From Psychrobacter sp. Pi2-52 (GTDB lineage: Bacteria; Pseudomonadota; Gammaproteobacteria; Pseudomonadales; Moraxellaceae), in the NCBI RefSeq assembly GCF_904846705.1, contig NZ_CAJHBS010000002.1, forward strand, positions 186,001 to 250,000: a DNA stretch of 64,000 nt. Reading direction: 5' to 3'. Each line of letters opens with the position of its first letter. Within the stretch, counting starts at the first letter, position 1. The notes under the pieces were generated by a model, which was not told the DNA's origin, did no database searches, and was given only the letters and a program-made list of their open reading frames with translations. Below, piece by piece: positions 1 through 8,051 of this stretch. A program made the translations under genes and the position numbers.

Positions 1-1731
1 GTGCCGCTGATACCAGGCTATCATGGTGATAACCAAGATGCACAGTTTTTGCAGCAGCAGGCAGATAGTATTGGCTATCCTGTCTTGATTAAAGCCAGTG
101 CAGGTGGCGGCGGTAAAGGCATGCGTATCGTTGAAAAAAGCAGCGATTTTATTGACCTGTTAGACTCATGTCGCCGTGAAGCGATTACCAGTTTTGGCAA
201 TGATCAAGTATTGGTCGAAAAGTATGCGCTAAAACCACGTCATATCGAAATCCAAGTATTTGGCGATACGCACGGTAATTATGTGCATCTGTTTGAGCGT
301 GATTGCTCAGTACAGCGTCGCCATCAAAAAGTACTAGAAGAAGCGCCTGCACCAGGTATTGATACTGCCATGCGTGAAGCGATGGGTACAGCGGCAATCG
401 AAGCAGCACGTGCGGTCGATTACGTTGGTGCAGGTACGGTTGAATTCATCGTTGAGCAGCGTGAAGACTCTATGAATTTTTATTTCATGGAAATGAACAC
501 GCGCTTGCAAGTTGAGCATCCAGTTAGTGAAGCGATTACTGGTGTCGATTTGGTCGAGTGGCAGCTGTTGGTTGCTGCGGGTCAGCCATTGCCAAAAACG
601 CAAAATGATCTGGCTATCAACGGTCATGCAATTGAGGCGCGTATCTGTGCCGAAAACCCTGACAATAATTTCTTACCAGCGACAGGGACGTTATTCACTT
701 ATCAAAAGCCTGAGCACAGTACCTTTGTCATTGATAAAAACGGCACTGATGTGCGTATCGATGATGGCGTACGTGAGGGTGATGTGATCAGTCCTTTTTA
801 CGACTCTATGATTGCCAAGCTTATCGTCCATGCTCCTACGCGCGAGCAAGCGTTGGCGAGACTTGATCGTGCATTGGCACAGACGCGTATCGTTGGTCTG
901 CCAAACAACGTGGCATTTTTGCGTTATATTTTAAATACCGATTCATTTAGCAAAGCCAATCTCGATACGGCATTGATAGAGCGTGAGCAGGATAAGCTTT
1001 TTGACCAACATCCGCTTGGATTATCGACGCTTGTGGTGACTGCTATTGCCCAGCAGCTTGCGAGTGAAGCAAACATGCAAAGCTCAGATCCGTTTAGCAA
1101 GCCAACGGGTTTCCGTGCTTATAGCGATTATACTCGTTCATTTAGCTTGGTTTATGATGAGCAGGCCTACAATGCTCGCATCAGTAATTGGCATAATGTG
1201 AGTGGTGTTGATAGCAAAAAAGGCGGCGATAATCTCAGTAGTTTTACGCTCATCATTGGTAAAGAAATCGCGAATACGCAGGATGATAGCAATATCAATG
1301 TAGCTGCTCAGACCGAAACGGTTTACGAAGGTGAGGTCAATTATGATAGCAGTGACGCGCACAATCATACTTTATGGTTAGAGGGTGCACGTATCAGTGC
1401 CCAAAGCTGGGTGAATAACGAGACGGTCTACGTATTCACAGATAGCGGACGTGATGAAATTACGCTTGTCGACGTAATGGCACATGTGGGCGAAGACACA
1501 GCAGCGGTCGGCAGTTTGAAGTCGCCAATGCCAGGACAAGTGGTTGCATTCAAAGTAGCTGTTGGCGATACTGTGAAAAAAGGCGAACCACTTGCCGTCA
1601 TCGAAGCCATGAAAATTGAACACACGATTACCGCACCGACAGATGGTGTGGTAGCAGAGCTATTATTTGCAGCAGGTGATTTGGTCGCTGATGGTGATGA
1701 GCTATTGCGAATCGATAGTGAAAAAGCATAG
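1..1731 (+). CDS. mccA: 3-methylcrotonyl-CoA carboxylase alpha subunit (biotin-containing), 5'-truncated by the window
   Basis: This is the biotin carboxylase plus biotin carrier subunit of an acyl-CoA carboxylase, which carboxylates 3-methylcrotonyl-CoA in leucine breakdown. The reading frame is open at base 1, so the true start and the first part of the biotin carboxylase domain lie upstream. The visible part begins just before the glycine-rich ATP-grasp loop (SAGGGGKGM), continues through the biotin carboxylase motif FMEMNTRLQVEHPVSE, and ends in a biotinyl domain whose acceptor lysine is K538 in EAMKIEH. Propionyl- and acetyl-CoA carboxylase alpha subunits share these domains. The methylcrotonyl assignment comes from the fused carrier domain and from the neighbouring HMG-CoA lyase and isovaleryl-CoA dehydrogenase genes. 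HMG-CoA lyase follows after 59 bases, probably in the same operon. Confidence 0.88.
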   Translation: MPLIPGYHGDNQDAQFLQQQADSIGYPVLIKASAGGGGKGMRIVEKSSDFIDLLDSCRREAITSFGNDQVLVEKYALKPRHIEIQVFGDTHGNYVHLFERDCSVQRRHQKVLEEAPAPGIDTAMREAMGTAAIEAARAVDYVGAGTVEFIVEQREDSMNFYFMEMNTRLQVEHPVSEAITGVDLVEWQLLVAAGQPLPKTQNDLAINGHAIEARICAENPDNNFLPATGTLFTYQKPEHSTFVIDKNGTDVRIDDGVREGDVISPFYDSMIAKLIVHAPTREQALARLDRALAQTRIVGLPNNVAFLRYILNTDSFSKANLDTALIEREQDKLFDQHPLGLSTLVVTAIAQQLASEANMQSSDPFSKPTGFRAYSDYTRSFSLVYDEQAYNARISNWHNVSGVDSKKGGDNLSSFTLIIGKEIANTQDDSNINVAAQTETVYEGEVNYDSSDAHNHTLWLEGARISAQSWVNNETVYVFTDSGRDEITLVDVMAHVGEDTAAVGSLKSPMPGQVVAFKVAVGDTVKKGEPLAVIEAMKIEHTITAPTDGVVAELLFAAGDLVADGDELLRIDSEKA

Positions 1732-1790
1732 CTGACGTAGCTTAATAAAAAAGCCTCATCAAAGCGCAAATAACAAAAAGGACGACAAGT

Positions 1791-2711
1791 ATGAGCCATT
1801 CGTATCCAAGCCATGTCAGCATTGTTGATGTCAGTCCACGTGATGGACTACAAAACGAATCCATGACGGTACCGACTGAGGTTAAGCAAGCGCTTATCAA
1901 TGACTTGATTGCGGCGGGTGTCAAAAAGCTGGAAGCGACCAGTTTTGTCTCGCCAAAGTGGGTGCCACAAATGGGCGATAATAGCGCGCTACTTGACGCG
2001 CTAGCGCCGACACGGCAGACGGACGTTTGCTACTCGGTACTGGTACCCAATATGCGCGGTTTTGAAAACGCCATTTTGCACCGTCCTGACGAAATCGTCA
2101 TCTTTGGCTCAGCTAGCGAAACCTTTAGTCAAAAAAACATCAACTGTAGTGTCGATGAGAGTATTGAGCGTTTTGCGCCAGTAGCTGCTGCGGCAAAAGC
2201 GCAAGGCATCAAAGTACGTGGCGTTATCTCTTGTACGGTCGGTTGTCCTTATGAAGGTGACATTGACCCAAGCCAAGTAGCGTATGTGACCAAGCGGTTG
2301 ATTGAGATCGGTTCAGAGCAGATTGGCATTGCAGATACGATCGGTGTGGGTACACCGCTCAAAGTACAACGAGCGTTGCAAGCTGCACTTGAGTATGCTG
2401 ATATTTCTATGTTGTCGGGTCATTTTCATGATACTTATGGCCAGGCACTAAGCAATACTTTGGCTGCCTTACAAATGGGTGTCAGCGAATTTGATACCTC
2501 TGTTGCTGGCCTCGGTGGTTGTCCGTATGCCAAAGGTGCAACAGGTAATGTCGCGACTGAAGATGTGGTGTATATGATGCATGGTATGGGTATCAGCACG
2601 GGTATCGATTTGGATAAATTGGTCGTGGCAGGTGAACGTATCAGCGAGTTCTTAAAGCGTCCAAATGGATCAAATGTAGCACGTGCCATCATTAATAAAC
2701 GCCAGTCTTAA
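1791..2711 (+). CDS. mvaB: Hydroxymethylglutaryl-CoA lyase
   Basis: The enzyme cleaves HMG-CoA to acetyl-CoA and acetoacetate, the last step of leucine catabolism. The 306-residue length fits the family. The N-terminal VDVSPRDGLQNE motif supplies the catalytic Arg-Asp pair and metal ligand. HFHDTYGQALSN gives metal-binding histidines, and the lyase signature GLGGCPYAKGATGNVATED contains the active-site loop cysteine. An AAGGA ribosome-binding site lies just before the ATG. The gene follows the carboxylase alpha gene by 59 bases, which suggests co-transcription (liu-type operon). A dispersed repeat element starts five bases after the stop codon and separates this gene from isovaleryl-CoA dehydrogenase. 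Confidence 0.95.
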   Translation: MSHSYPSHVSIVDVSPRDGLQNESMTVPTEVKQALINDLIAAGVKKLEATSFVSPKWVPQMGDNSALLDALAPTRQTDVCYSVLVPNMRGFENAILHRPDEIVIFGSASETFSQKNINCSVDESIERFAPVAAAAKAQGIKVRGVISCTVGCPYEGDIDPSQVAYVTKRLIEIGSEQIGIADTIGVGTPLKVQRALQAALEYADISMLSGHFHDTYGQALSNTLAALQMGVSEFDTSVAGLGGCPYAKGATGNVATEDVVYMMHGMGISTGIDLDKLVVAGERISEFLKRPNGSNVARAIINKRQS

Positions 2712-2715
2712 TTAG

Positions 2716-2821
2716 TATAGTCAATCCACTGTGAAGGTACGACAGCGTTAACCTTGTTTGAAGTATTCGATATACATCTACACTCGGTTGCCTTGCCATA
2801 CTTTCACATTAAGTTGACTAT
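2716..2821. repeat. Dispersed intergenic repeat with TATAGTCAA inverted ends, copy A
   Basis: A roughly 106-bp element begins with TATAGTCAA (2716-2724) and ends with its complement TTGACTAT (2814-2821). Internally it carries the blocks ACAGCGTTAACCTTG, TTGAAGTAT and CACTCGG, which recur at 18445-18552 and 52234-52334 and, more weakly, at 18551-18657. It has no coding capacity and sits between mvaB and the acyl-CoA dehydrogenase gene. The terminal inverted repeat suggests a miniature transposable or REP-like element. Confidence 0.75.
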
Positions 2822-2915
2822 GACATTAAAAACGGTACCAAAAATGCAGTTACATTGGCTTTAAAAAACAGATTAAAATTCAAGATTTAAAAATATTTAT
2901 ATACAAGGAATGGTT

Positions 2916-4103
2916 ATGAGTTTACCTGGATTGAATTTTCAACTTGGCGAAGATATTGACGCCCTACGTGATGTCGTGCAGCAGTTTGCAGCAAACGAGA
3001 TCGCTCCACGTGCTGCCGAGATTGATAGCAGTGATGAGTTTCCAATGGATCTGTGGCAAAAGATGGGTGACCTCGGTCTACATGGTATTACCGTTCCAGA
3101 AGAGTACGGCGGCTCTAATATGGGCTACGTCGCACATATGGTCGCGATGGAAGAGATTAGCCGAGCTTCGGCATCGGTAGCGCTTAGCTATGGGGCGCAC
3201 TCTAACCTATGTATTAACCAAATCAAACGTAATGGTTCTGAAGAACAAAAGCAGAAATATCTGTCAAAACTAATCAGTGGCGAGTTCATCGGTGCATTGG
3301 CAATGAGTGAGACAGGCGCTGGCTCAGACGTCGTTAGTATGAAGCTAAAAGCTGAAGAAAAAGACGGCAGCTATGTGTTGAACGGTAGCAAAATGTGGAT
3401 TACCAATGGTCCTGATGCTGACGTGATGGTGGTCTATGCCAAGACCAATCCTGAATTGGGTGCAAAAGGCATGACGGCCTTTATCGTTGAAAAAGGTATG
3501 GAAGGTTTTGGTACCGCGCAAAAGCTAGACAAGCTCGGCATGCGTGGTAGCCATACTGGTGAGATGACTTTTAATAATGTAAAAGTACCAAGCGAAAATA
3601 TCTTGGGTGGTCTTAATGAAGGCGTTAAGGTATTGATGAGTGGCCTAGATTACGAGCGTGCCGTATTGGCCGCAGGTCCTATCGGTATCATGCAAGCGGT
3701 GATGGACAATGTCGTGCCTTATATCCATGACCGTAAACAGTTTGGTCAAGCGATCGGTGAGTTTCAGCTTATCCAAGGTAAAGTTGCGGACATGTATACC
3801 ATACTACAAGCCGGTCGTAGTTTCTTATATACCGTTGGCAAGAATTTGGACATGTTGGACGCGCGCGGTGCGGGTCATAGTCGAGAAGTGCGTAAAGATT
3901 GCGCCAGTGTGATTCTATGGTGTGCCGAAAAAGCCACATGGATGGCAGGTGAAGGTATTCAAATATTTGGCGGCAACGGCTATACCAATGAGTATCCACT
4001 CGGTCGCTACTGGCGCGATGCCAAGCTGTACGAGATTGGCGCAGGTACCAGTGAAATCCGCCGTATGCTAGTCGGTCGTGAGCTATTTAACGAGACCAAA
4101 TAA
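2916..4103 (+). CDS. ivd: Isovaleryl-CoA dehydrogenase
   Basis: An FAD-dependent acyl-CoA dehydrogenase that oxidises isovaleryl-CoA to 3-methylcrotonyl-CoA, one step before the carboxylase encoded upstream. It is 395 residues long from this start. The flavin/substrate motifs [15 protein letters not shown] and [17 protein letters not shown] are present, and near the C terminus [23 protein letters not shown]. The glutamate in [12 protein letters not shown] (E247) is at the position of the catalytic base characteristic of isovaleryl-CoA dehydrogenases; other family members place it later. An ATG at 2910 is also in frame, but AAGGA at 2905-2909 abuts it, whereas it is correctly spaced for the ATG at 2916. 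Confidence 0.93.
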   Translation: MSLPGLNFQLGEDIDALRDVVQQFAANEIAPRAAEIDSSDEFPMDLWQKMGDLGLHGITVPEEYGGSNMGYVAHMVAMEEISRASASVALSYGAHSNLCINQIKRNGSEEQKQKYLSKLISGEFIGALAMSETGAGSDVVSMKLKAEEKDGSYVLNGSKMWITNGPDADVMVVYAKTNPELGAKGMTAFIVEKGMEGFGTAQKLDKLGMRGSHTGEMTFNNVKVPSENILGGLNEGVKVLMSGLDYERAVLAAGPIGIMQAVMDNVVPYIHDRKQFGQAIGEFQLIQGKVADMYTILQAGRSFLYTVGKNLDMLDARGAGHSREVRKDCASVILWCAEKATWMAGEGIQIFGGNGYTNEYPLGRYWRDAKLYEIGAGTSEIRRMLVGRELFNETK

Positions 4104-4117
4104 TAAGGTATGGGGGT

Positions 4118-4146
4118 AATAGCTAGCAATACGTTAGCTATTTTTT
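4118..4146 (+). terminator. Hairpin and T-run after ivd
   Basis: AATAGCTA (4118-4125) pairs with TAGCTATT (4135-4142) and is followed by a T-run. It lies 15 bases after the ivd stop codon. It probably acts with the stronger bidirectional hairpin just downstream. Confidence 0.55.
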
Positions 4147-4157
4147 GATAATAAAAT

Positions 4158-4193
4158 AAAAAAGCAGCACGCTTAAAACGTGCTGCTTTTTTT
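4158..4193. terminator. Bidirectional terminator between ivd and coaX
   Basis: An A-run leads into AGCAGCACG, a short loop, CGTGCTGCT and a T-run, so the hairpin has a U-tract on either strand. The position between two convergent genes (ivd on plus, coaX on minus) fits a shared rho-independent terminator. Confidence 0.85.
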
Positions 4194-4235
4194 GTGTCAA
4201 TATAATAATGTGCCAGTGTGCTATTAAGTGATCTA

Positions 4236-4964
4236 CTAAAACTTATTCCGATAATCAAAGTATCTAGCCAGACCATTTAATAATAGATCATCACGCAGAC
4301 GTACCGGACGGTTGACGTGCTGCGAGATAATGGCTGCATCACCACCTGTCATAATCAATTCAAAATTAGGGTGACGATGGCTAATCTCATTGATTGCGCC
4401 GACGATAGAGAGCAAAATACCGCGATGTACTGCGTCTTGAGTGGTTAAGCCTTGGCTGACGCTATCAAAAGTACCGTTCGAGATAGTGATTTGCTTAGTA
4501 CCAGAGAACAATGACTCACGCTGTAGATAGATGCTGGGGAAAATATAACCGCCCAAATGCTCAGCATGATCAATCAAATCAATGGTCACCGCTGTGCCAC
4601 AACCAATCACACACTGGCGTTTTTTCTTATCGACCGCGCCCAGCATCTGTAGCCAGCGATCACAGCCGAGCTGCTGATCATTGTAAGCACTTTTCATCAG
4701 CGCATGCGCGGCATCGACATGGACAAACTCAAACGGAATATTCAAACGACTGAGCGTCTCTGATACTTTGGCATTAAGATTGTCGCCCAATACTGATGAG
4801 ATACCAATAAAGTCAGGCGCATAACGTTCAAAGCGATCGGTCAGACCCATAAGTAGTTCGGCAGGTGCTTGCAGGTGCTGCTTAGCATCATGCGCGACTA
4901 TTTGTCCGATATCATCGGTTAGCCAGTATTTTAGGCGGGTATTTCCAAGATCAAGCCAGAGCAT
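4236..4964 (-). CDS. coaX: Type III pantothenate kinase
   Basis: The protein phosphorylates pantothenate, the first step of coenzyme A synthesis. At 242 residues it has the family's N-terminal phosphate-binding motif DLGNTRLKYW, the GCDRWLQMLGA motif with the catalytic aspartate region, and the second phosphate motif GCGTAVTIDL. AAAGGGA precedes the ATG by a normal distance. It lies 59 bases downstream of birA on the same strand, an arrangement common in gammaproteobacteria, so the two are probably co-transcribed. CoaD, a later CoA enzyme, is at 28.3 kb. Confidence 0.93.
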   Translation of the reverse strand: MLWLDLGNTRLKYWLTDDIGQIVAHDAKQHLQAPAELLMGLTDRFERYAPDFIGISSVLGDNLNAKVSETLSRLNIPFEFVHVDAAHALMKSAYNDQQLGCDRWLQMLGAVDKKKRQCVIGCGTAVTIDLIDHAEHLGGYIFPSIYLQRESLFSGTKQITISNGTFDSVSQGLTTQDAVHRGILLSIVGAINEISHRHPNFELIMTGGDAAIISQHVNRPVRLRDDLLLNGLARYFDYRNKF

Positions 4965-5023
4965 AAAAGTCCCTTTATATAGTGCTCGTTAATGATGGTG
5001 TTCATCAATATAGTTGTCTAAGC

Positions 5024-6013
5024 CTAATAAATAACGTCGATGCGTCCAGTAAAAAGCGTAGAAATCTTACCGTTATCTTGGCGCAATTGCAAACAGCCAT
5101 GTGTGTCGACACCGCAAGCGACTCCTGTCACGACTTTTTCTTCGTTATTATAGTCTTGGGTGACGCGCAAATGTAGACCTGATAGCGCATCCATCGTCGC
5201 AAACTGCTCCAAAAAACTATCCAAATAATAAGTATGACCCGTTGGCTGTTCTATGCCCAAATGCTCAAAGCGTGTCATCGCCGCTATCAATGCTTTGCAC
5301 ATCTGCTGATAGAGCATTGGTAGGTCTGGTAGGCTCGCAGATCGTGACTCTAAAGGTAGCCTCTCATTAATGTCTTGTAAGCTAATCGCTTGGTAACTCA
5401 TGCCCTCAGACGTTTGTGTGGTGAGCTTTGGTGCTGCCTGTACGTTTAGGCCAATACCTAGCACCACACCGACTAACCTGCCAGCTTTAGTCACTGGCTC
5501 TATCAAAATCCCAGCCAGTTTATTAAAGGGTAGCGTACGCTGATTTGCTACATCACTATCCAATACGGAATCCAATACCGAGCTGTCCGTTATGGATTGT
5601 TCTTTAGATTGCTCTTCAGATTGGCTCTGAGCTTGCTGATAAAAACCCAAGTCATTTGCCCATTTCACCCCAATTGGCGTCAGTCCTTGTGCTTGCAGTT
5701 GCTCGTTCAACATTTGAATGACAGGCATCTTCGCCAGCTCAAGACCAATGATTAGCGATAGCAAGCCACTGATTGGCATATGCACGGGATGGTATAGCGA
5801 CAGATAGACATTGCCGCGCGGTGATTGCCACGAGCGTCCGTGCTGACCACGACCTGCGCTTTGGGTTTCCGCGGTCAAAACGTGTACGGTGGCGACATCT
5901 AACGCCCCGTTTTGCAAGGCTTCTATCAGCTCACTATTGGTCGAGGCGCTACTAGCCACATGACGATGATTGAGCTCGGATAAATAGGTAGAAAAACTAG
6001 TGAGTGGCGGCAT
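5024..6013 (-). CDS. birA: Biotin--[acetyl-CoA-carboxylase] ligase, without DNA-binding domain
   Basis: This ligase activates biotin as biotinyl-AMP and attaches it to carrier lysines such as that in the carboxylase at the window start. The biotinyl-AMP loop GRGQHGRSW is at residues 54-62, followed by KWANDL and a C-terminal SH3-like part ending FTGRIDVIY. The N terminus starts directly with the catalytic domain. The winged-helix repressor domain of the E. coli BirA type is absent, so it is a monofunctional ligase. A polar, Gln/Ser/Glu-rich insert of about 30 residues follows KWANDLGFY and separates it from the usual KLAGIL motif. No clear ribosome-binding site is seen. The permease gene at 6186 is transcribed divergently. 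Confidence 0.92.
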   Translation of the reverse strand: MPPLTSFSTYLSELNHRHVASSASTNSELIEALQNGALDVATVHVLTAETQSAGRGQHGRSWQSPRGNVYLSLYHPVHMPISGLLSLIIGLELAKMPVIQMLNEQLQAQGLTPIGVKWANDLGFYQQAQSQSEEQSKEQSITDSSVLDSVLDSDVANQRTLPFNKLAGILIEPVTKAGRLVGVVLGIGLNVQAAPKLTTQTSEGMSYQAISLQDINERLPLESRSASLPDLPMLYQQMCKALIAAMTRFEHLGIEQPTGHTYYLDSFLEQFATMDALSGLHLRVTQDYNNEEKVVTGVACGVDTHGCLQLRQDNGKISTLFTGRIDVIY

Positions 6014-6185
6014 AAGTTTAGTCGATGTGGTTAAAGGAAACTTTGATATACTGAGCGATTGTTGCGGTCAGACAGTACCGAGTAAACAGCATAAAGGTCG
6101 CGCTGAGATTTGGCAAATACAATTAAGCACGCCTAAGCGCCAATGAGTACTATAGCGCCAGTTAGTATTATAAAAGGTTCGTTCT

Positions 6186-6992
6186 ATGATGTTATATGTG
6201 TGGTTTGTGATTGCAGGCGCGTTTGCGGGTGTCAGCGCGGGCTTGTTTGGCGTCGGCGGTGGCATGATTATCGTGCCTGCATTGGTCTGGATTTTTACCG
6301 CTTATGACTTTTCGCCAGAAGTAATCACCCATTTGGCCATTGGTACGTCGTTGGCGACCATCGTTGTAACTTCAATCAGCTCACTGACGGCACATAACAA
6401 GCGCGGCGGCGTGCGCTGGGAAGTATGGCGCAAGATGGCGCTTGGATTGGTCATCGGTAGTTTGGTCGGTGCGGGTATCGCGGATATGATTGATGGACAA
6501 GCACTACAGGCTATCATTGGTTTCGGTGCGCTATTGGTTGCTCTAAAAATGCTGTTCTTTTCGAATAAAGAACAAGTGGGTAAACCGTTACCATCGGCCG
6601 GTGTCCAGTTTGGTGCAGGTACTGGCATTGGTATGGCGTCCTCTATTTTTGGCATTGGCGGCGGCAGCTTGACCGTACCGTTTTTGAACTGGGCAGGGCT
6701 GCCGATGAAACAATCGGTCGGCACGTCAGCAGCATGCGGTCTACCGATTGCATTGGCTGGAGCAGCAGGCTTTGCTTGGTTCGGTCAAGACGTGGTCAAT
6801 CTGCCCGAGGGCACGATAGGATTTGTCCATGCCACAGGGTTCTTGTTTATTTCAGTCGCTAGCTTTGCTATGGCAAAAGTCGGTGCCAAGCTTGCCCATA
6901 TCTTACCTGCGCTGATGCTTAAGCGCGCATTTGGCGTATTATTGATATTTGCTGGAGGACAGTTGTTATTGAGTGGATTGGGTGTTCTATAG
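6186..6992 (+). CDS. TauE/SafE family membrane permease (probable sulfite/anion exporter)
   Basis: A 268-residue polytopic membrane protein with about eight hydrophobic segments. The two repeated halves each open with the family's glycine-rich motif: GVSAGLFGVGGGMIIVPAL near residue 14 and GMASSIFGIGGGSLTVPFL near 150. The family exports sulfite, sulfoacetate and related small anions, but the substrate cannot be told from sequence. AAGG lies about eight bases before tandem in-frame ATGs at 6186 and 6189. The gene is divergent from birA, and no sulfur-metabolism gene is adjacent. Confidence 0.85.
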   Translation: MMLYVWFVIAGAFAGVSAGLFGVGGGMIIVPALVWIFTAYDFSPEVITHLAIGTSLATIVVTSISSLTAHNKRGGVRWEVWRKMALGLVIGSLVGAGIADMIDGQALQAIIGFGALLVALKMLFFSNKEQVGKPLPSAGVQFGAGTGIGMASSIFGIGGGSLTVPFLNWAGLPMKQSVGTSAACGLPIALAGAAGFAWFGQDVVNLPEGTIGFVHATGFLFISVASFAMAKVGAKLAHILPALMLKRAFGVLLIFAGGQLLLSGLGVL

Positions 6993-7043
6993 CAATAATG
7001 AGTTTTTATAAAATTAGTAAGCAAACCGTGAGACATTATTAGT

Positions 7044-7985
7044 ATGAAAGCTGCAGAAAAATACCGCCGTGTTTTCGGCTCAATGAATCATCTAAAAGAC
7101 CAGCTATCATGGACGACTGGTCTCTCTAATATGGTAGAGTTTTTGGCATGGGAGCCGCAGCGTATTTTAGGCATCACTAAAAAGCAATACGTACGCCAAA
7201 TCATTGAGTGGGCATCTCACCCAGATTTGAAAGATAAAAACATAGAGGAGATTGAGCAATCAGTCATCAAAAAGCTCAATACAAAAATGAATGAAACTGA
7301 GCAGCTAGAGACGTATTCAACGCAAACGATGGGTATCTGTAATGCGAGAGAAGCCGTGCGCCGCGTAACGTTCTTTTCTGAGGATTACCTAAATAAAGAG
7401 TTCGATATCTTTTTGAGTTTGTGCAGTGATGTTTATCTGAACTTATTTTATCAGCAATTTATTAGCTTTGAGCCGAGTGAATCATGGTCGACACATGGTA
7501 ATAGCGACATGTTTGAAAACAGTACAGAGCTAAAAGCAATGTATATGGACAACCTAGCCTACAACCATCAGGCGAATGTGCTGATAGCGAATGAGTTAAA
7601 GCTCGCTGGTCGGAAAAACCCAGACCCAATCCTAAAGTATTGTTTGATGTACGAGCATTTATTAGAAAAAGGCTTTATCGATAAAGGGGCAAAGTTTTTG
7701 TTGTTATTTATCGGTGGTGACGCGCTAAAGCAAAACAAGCAAACGCTCGTAGATCGGGAGCTGGCTCTATGTCATAAACGGCCAAGAAAGTATCAGCATT
7801 TGCTAAGACCAGAGCTGTTAGAAATAGTCGATCACTTAGAAGTAGCAAGTATCTCTTGGTCAGCCTTCATCGAGTTTAATAATCGCTACTTAGCAGAAAA
7901 TAGCGTCTGCCAAGTGGAGCAAAAACTATTACGAGGGTTCCATCAAAGCCTAGAATCAAAATCGTTTATGCACTTAGCAGTTTAA
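7044..7985 (+). CDS. Protein of unknown function, helical, cytoplasmic
   Basis: I do not recognise this 313-residue protein. It has no signal peptide or membrane segment, and looks largely alpha-helical with many charged residues. Noticeable features are an N-terminal SMNHLKDQLSW...EPQRILGITKKQY stretch and several aromatic-rich helices. It lies 51 bases after the permease and 66 bases before smc, on the same strand, with only a weak ribosome-binding site. Lack of frame breaks over 940 bases and ordinary codon use suggest a real gene. Linkage to smc is the only hint of function and may be fortuitous. Confidence 0.7.
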   Translation: MKAAEKYRRVFGSMNHLKDQLSWTTGLSNMVEFLAWEPQRILGITKKQYVRQIIEWASHPDLKDKNIEEIEQSVIKKLNTKMNETEQLETYSTQTMGICNAREAVRRVTFFSEDYLNKEFDIFLSLCSDVYLNLFYQQFISFEPSESWSTHGNSDMFENSTELKAMYMDNLAYNHQANVLIANELKLAGRKNPDPILKYCLMYEHLLEKGFIDKGAKFLLLFIGGDALKQNKQTLVDRELALCHKRPRKYQHLLRPELLEIVDHLEVASISWSAFIEFNNRYLAENSVCQVEQKLLRGFHQSLESKSFMHLAV

Positions 7986-8051
7986 CCCTAAAAACCCACT
8001 ACAATTTCAGGTAGAATAGCCGCCTGTTTTTGCTAAGTTTATTGACTCTTC

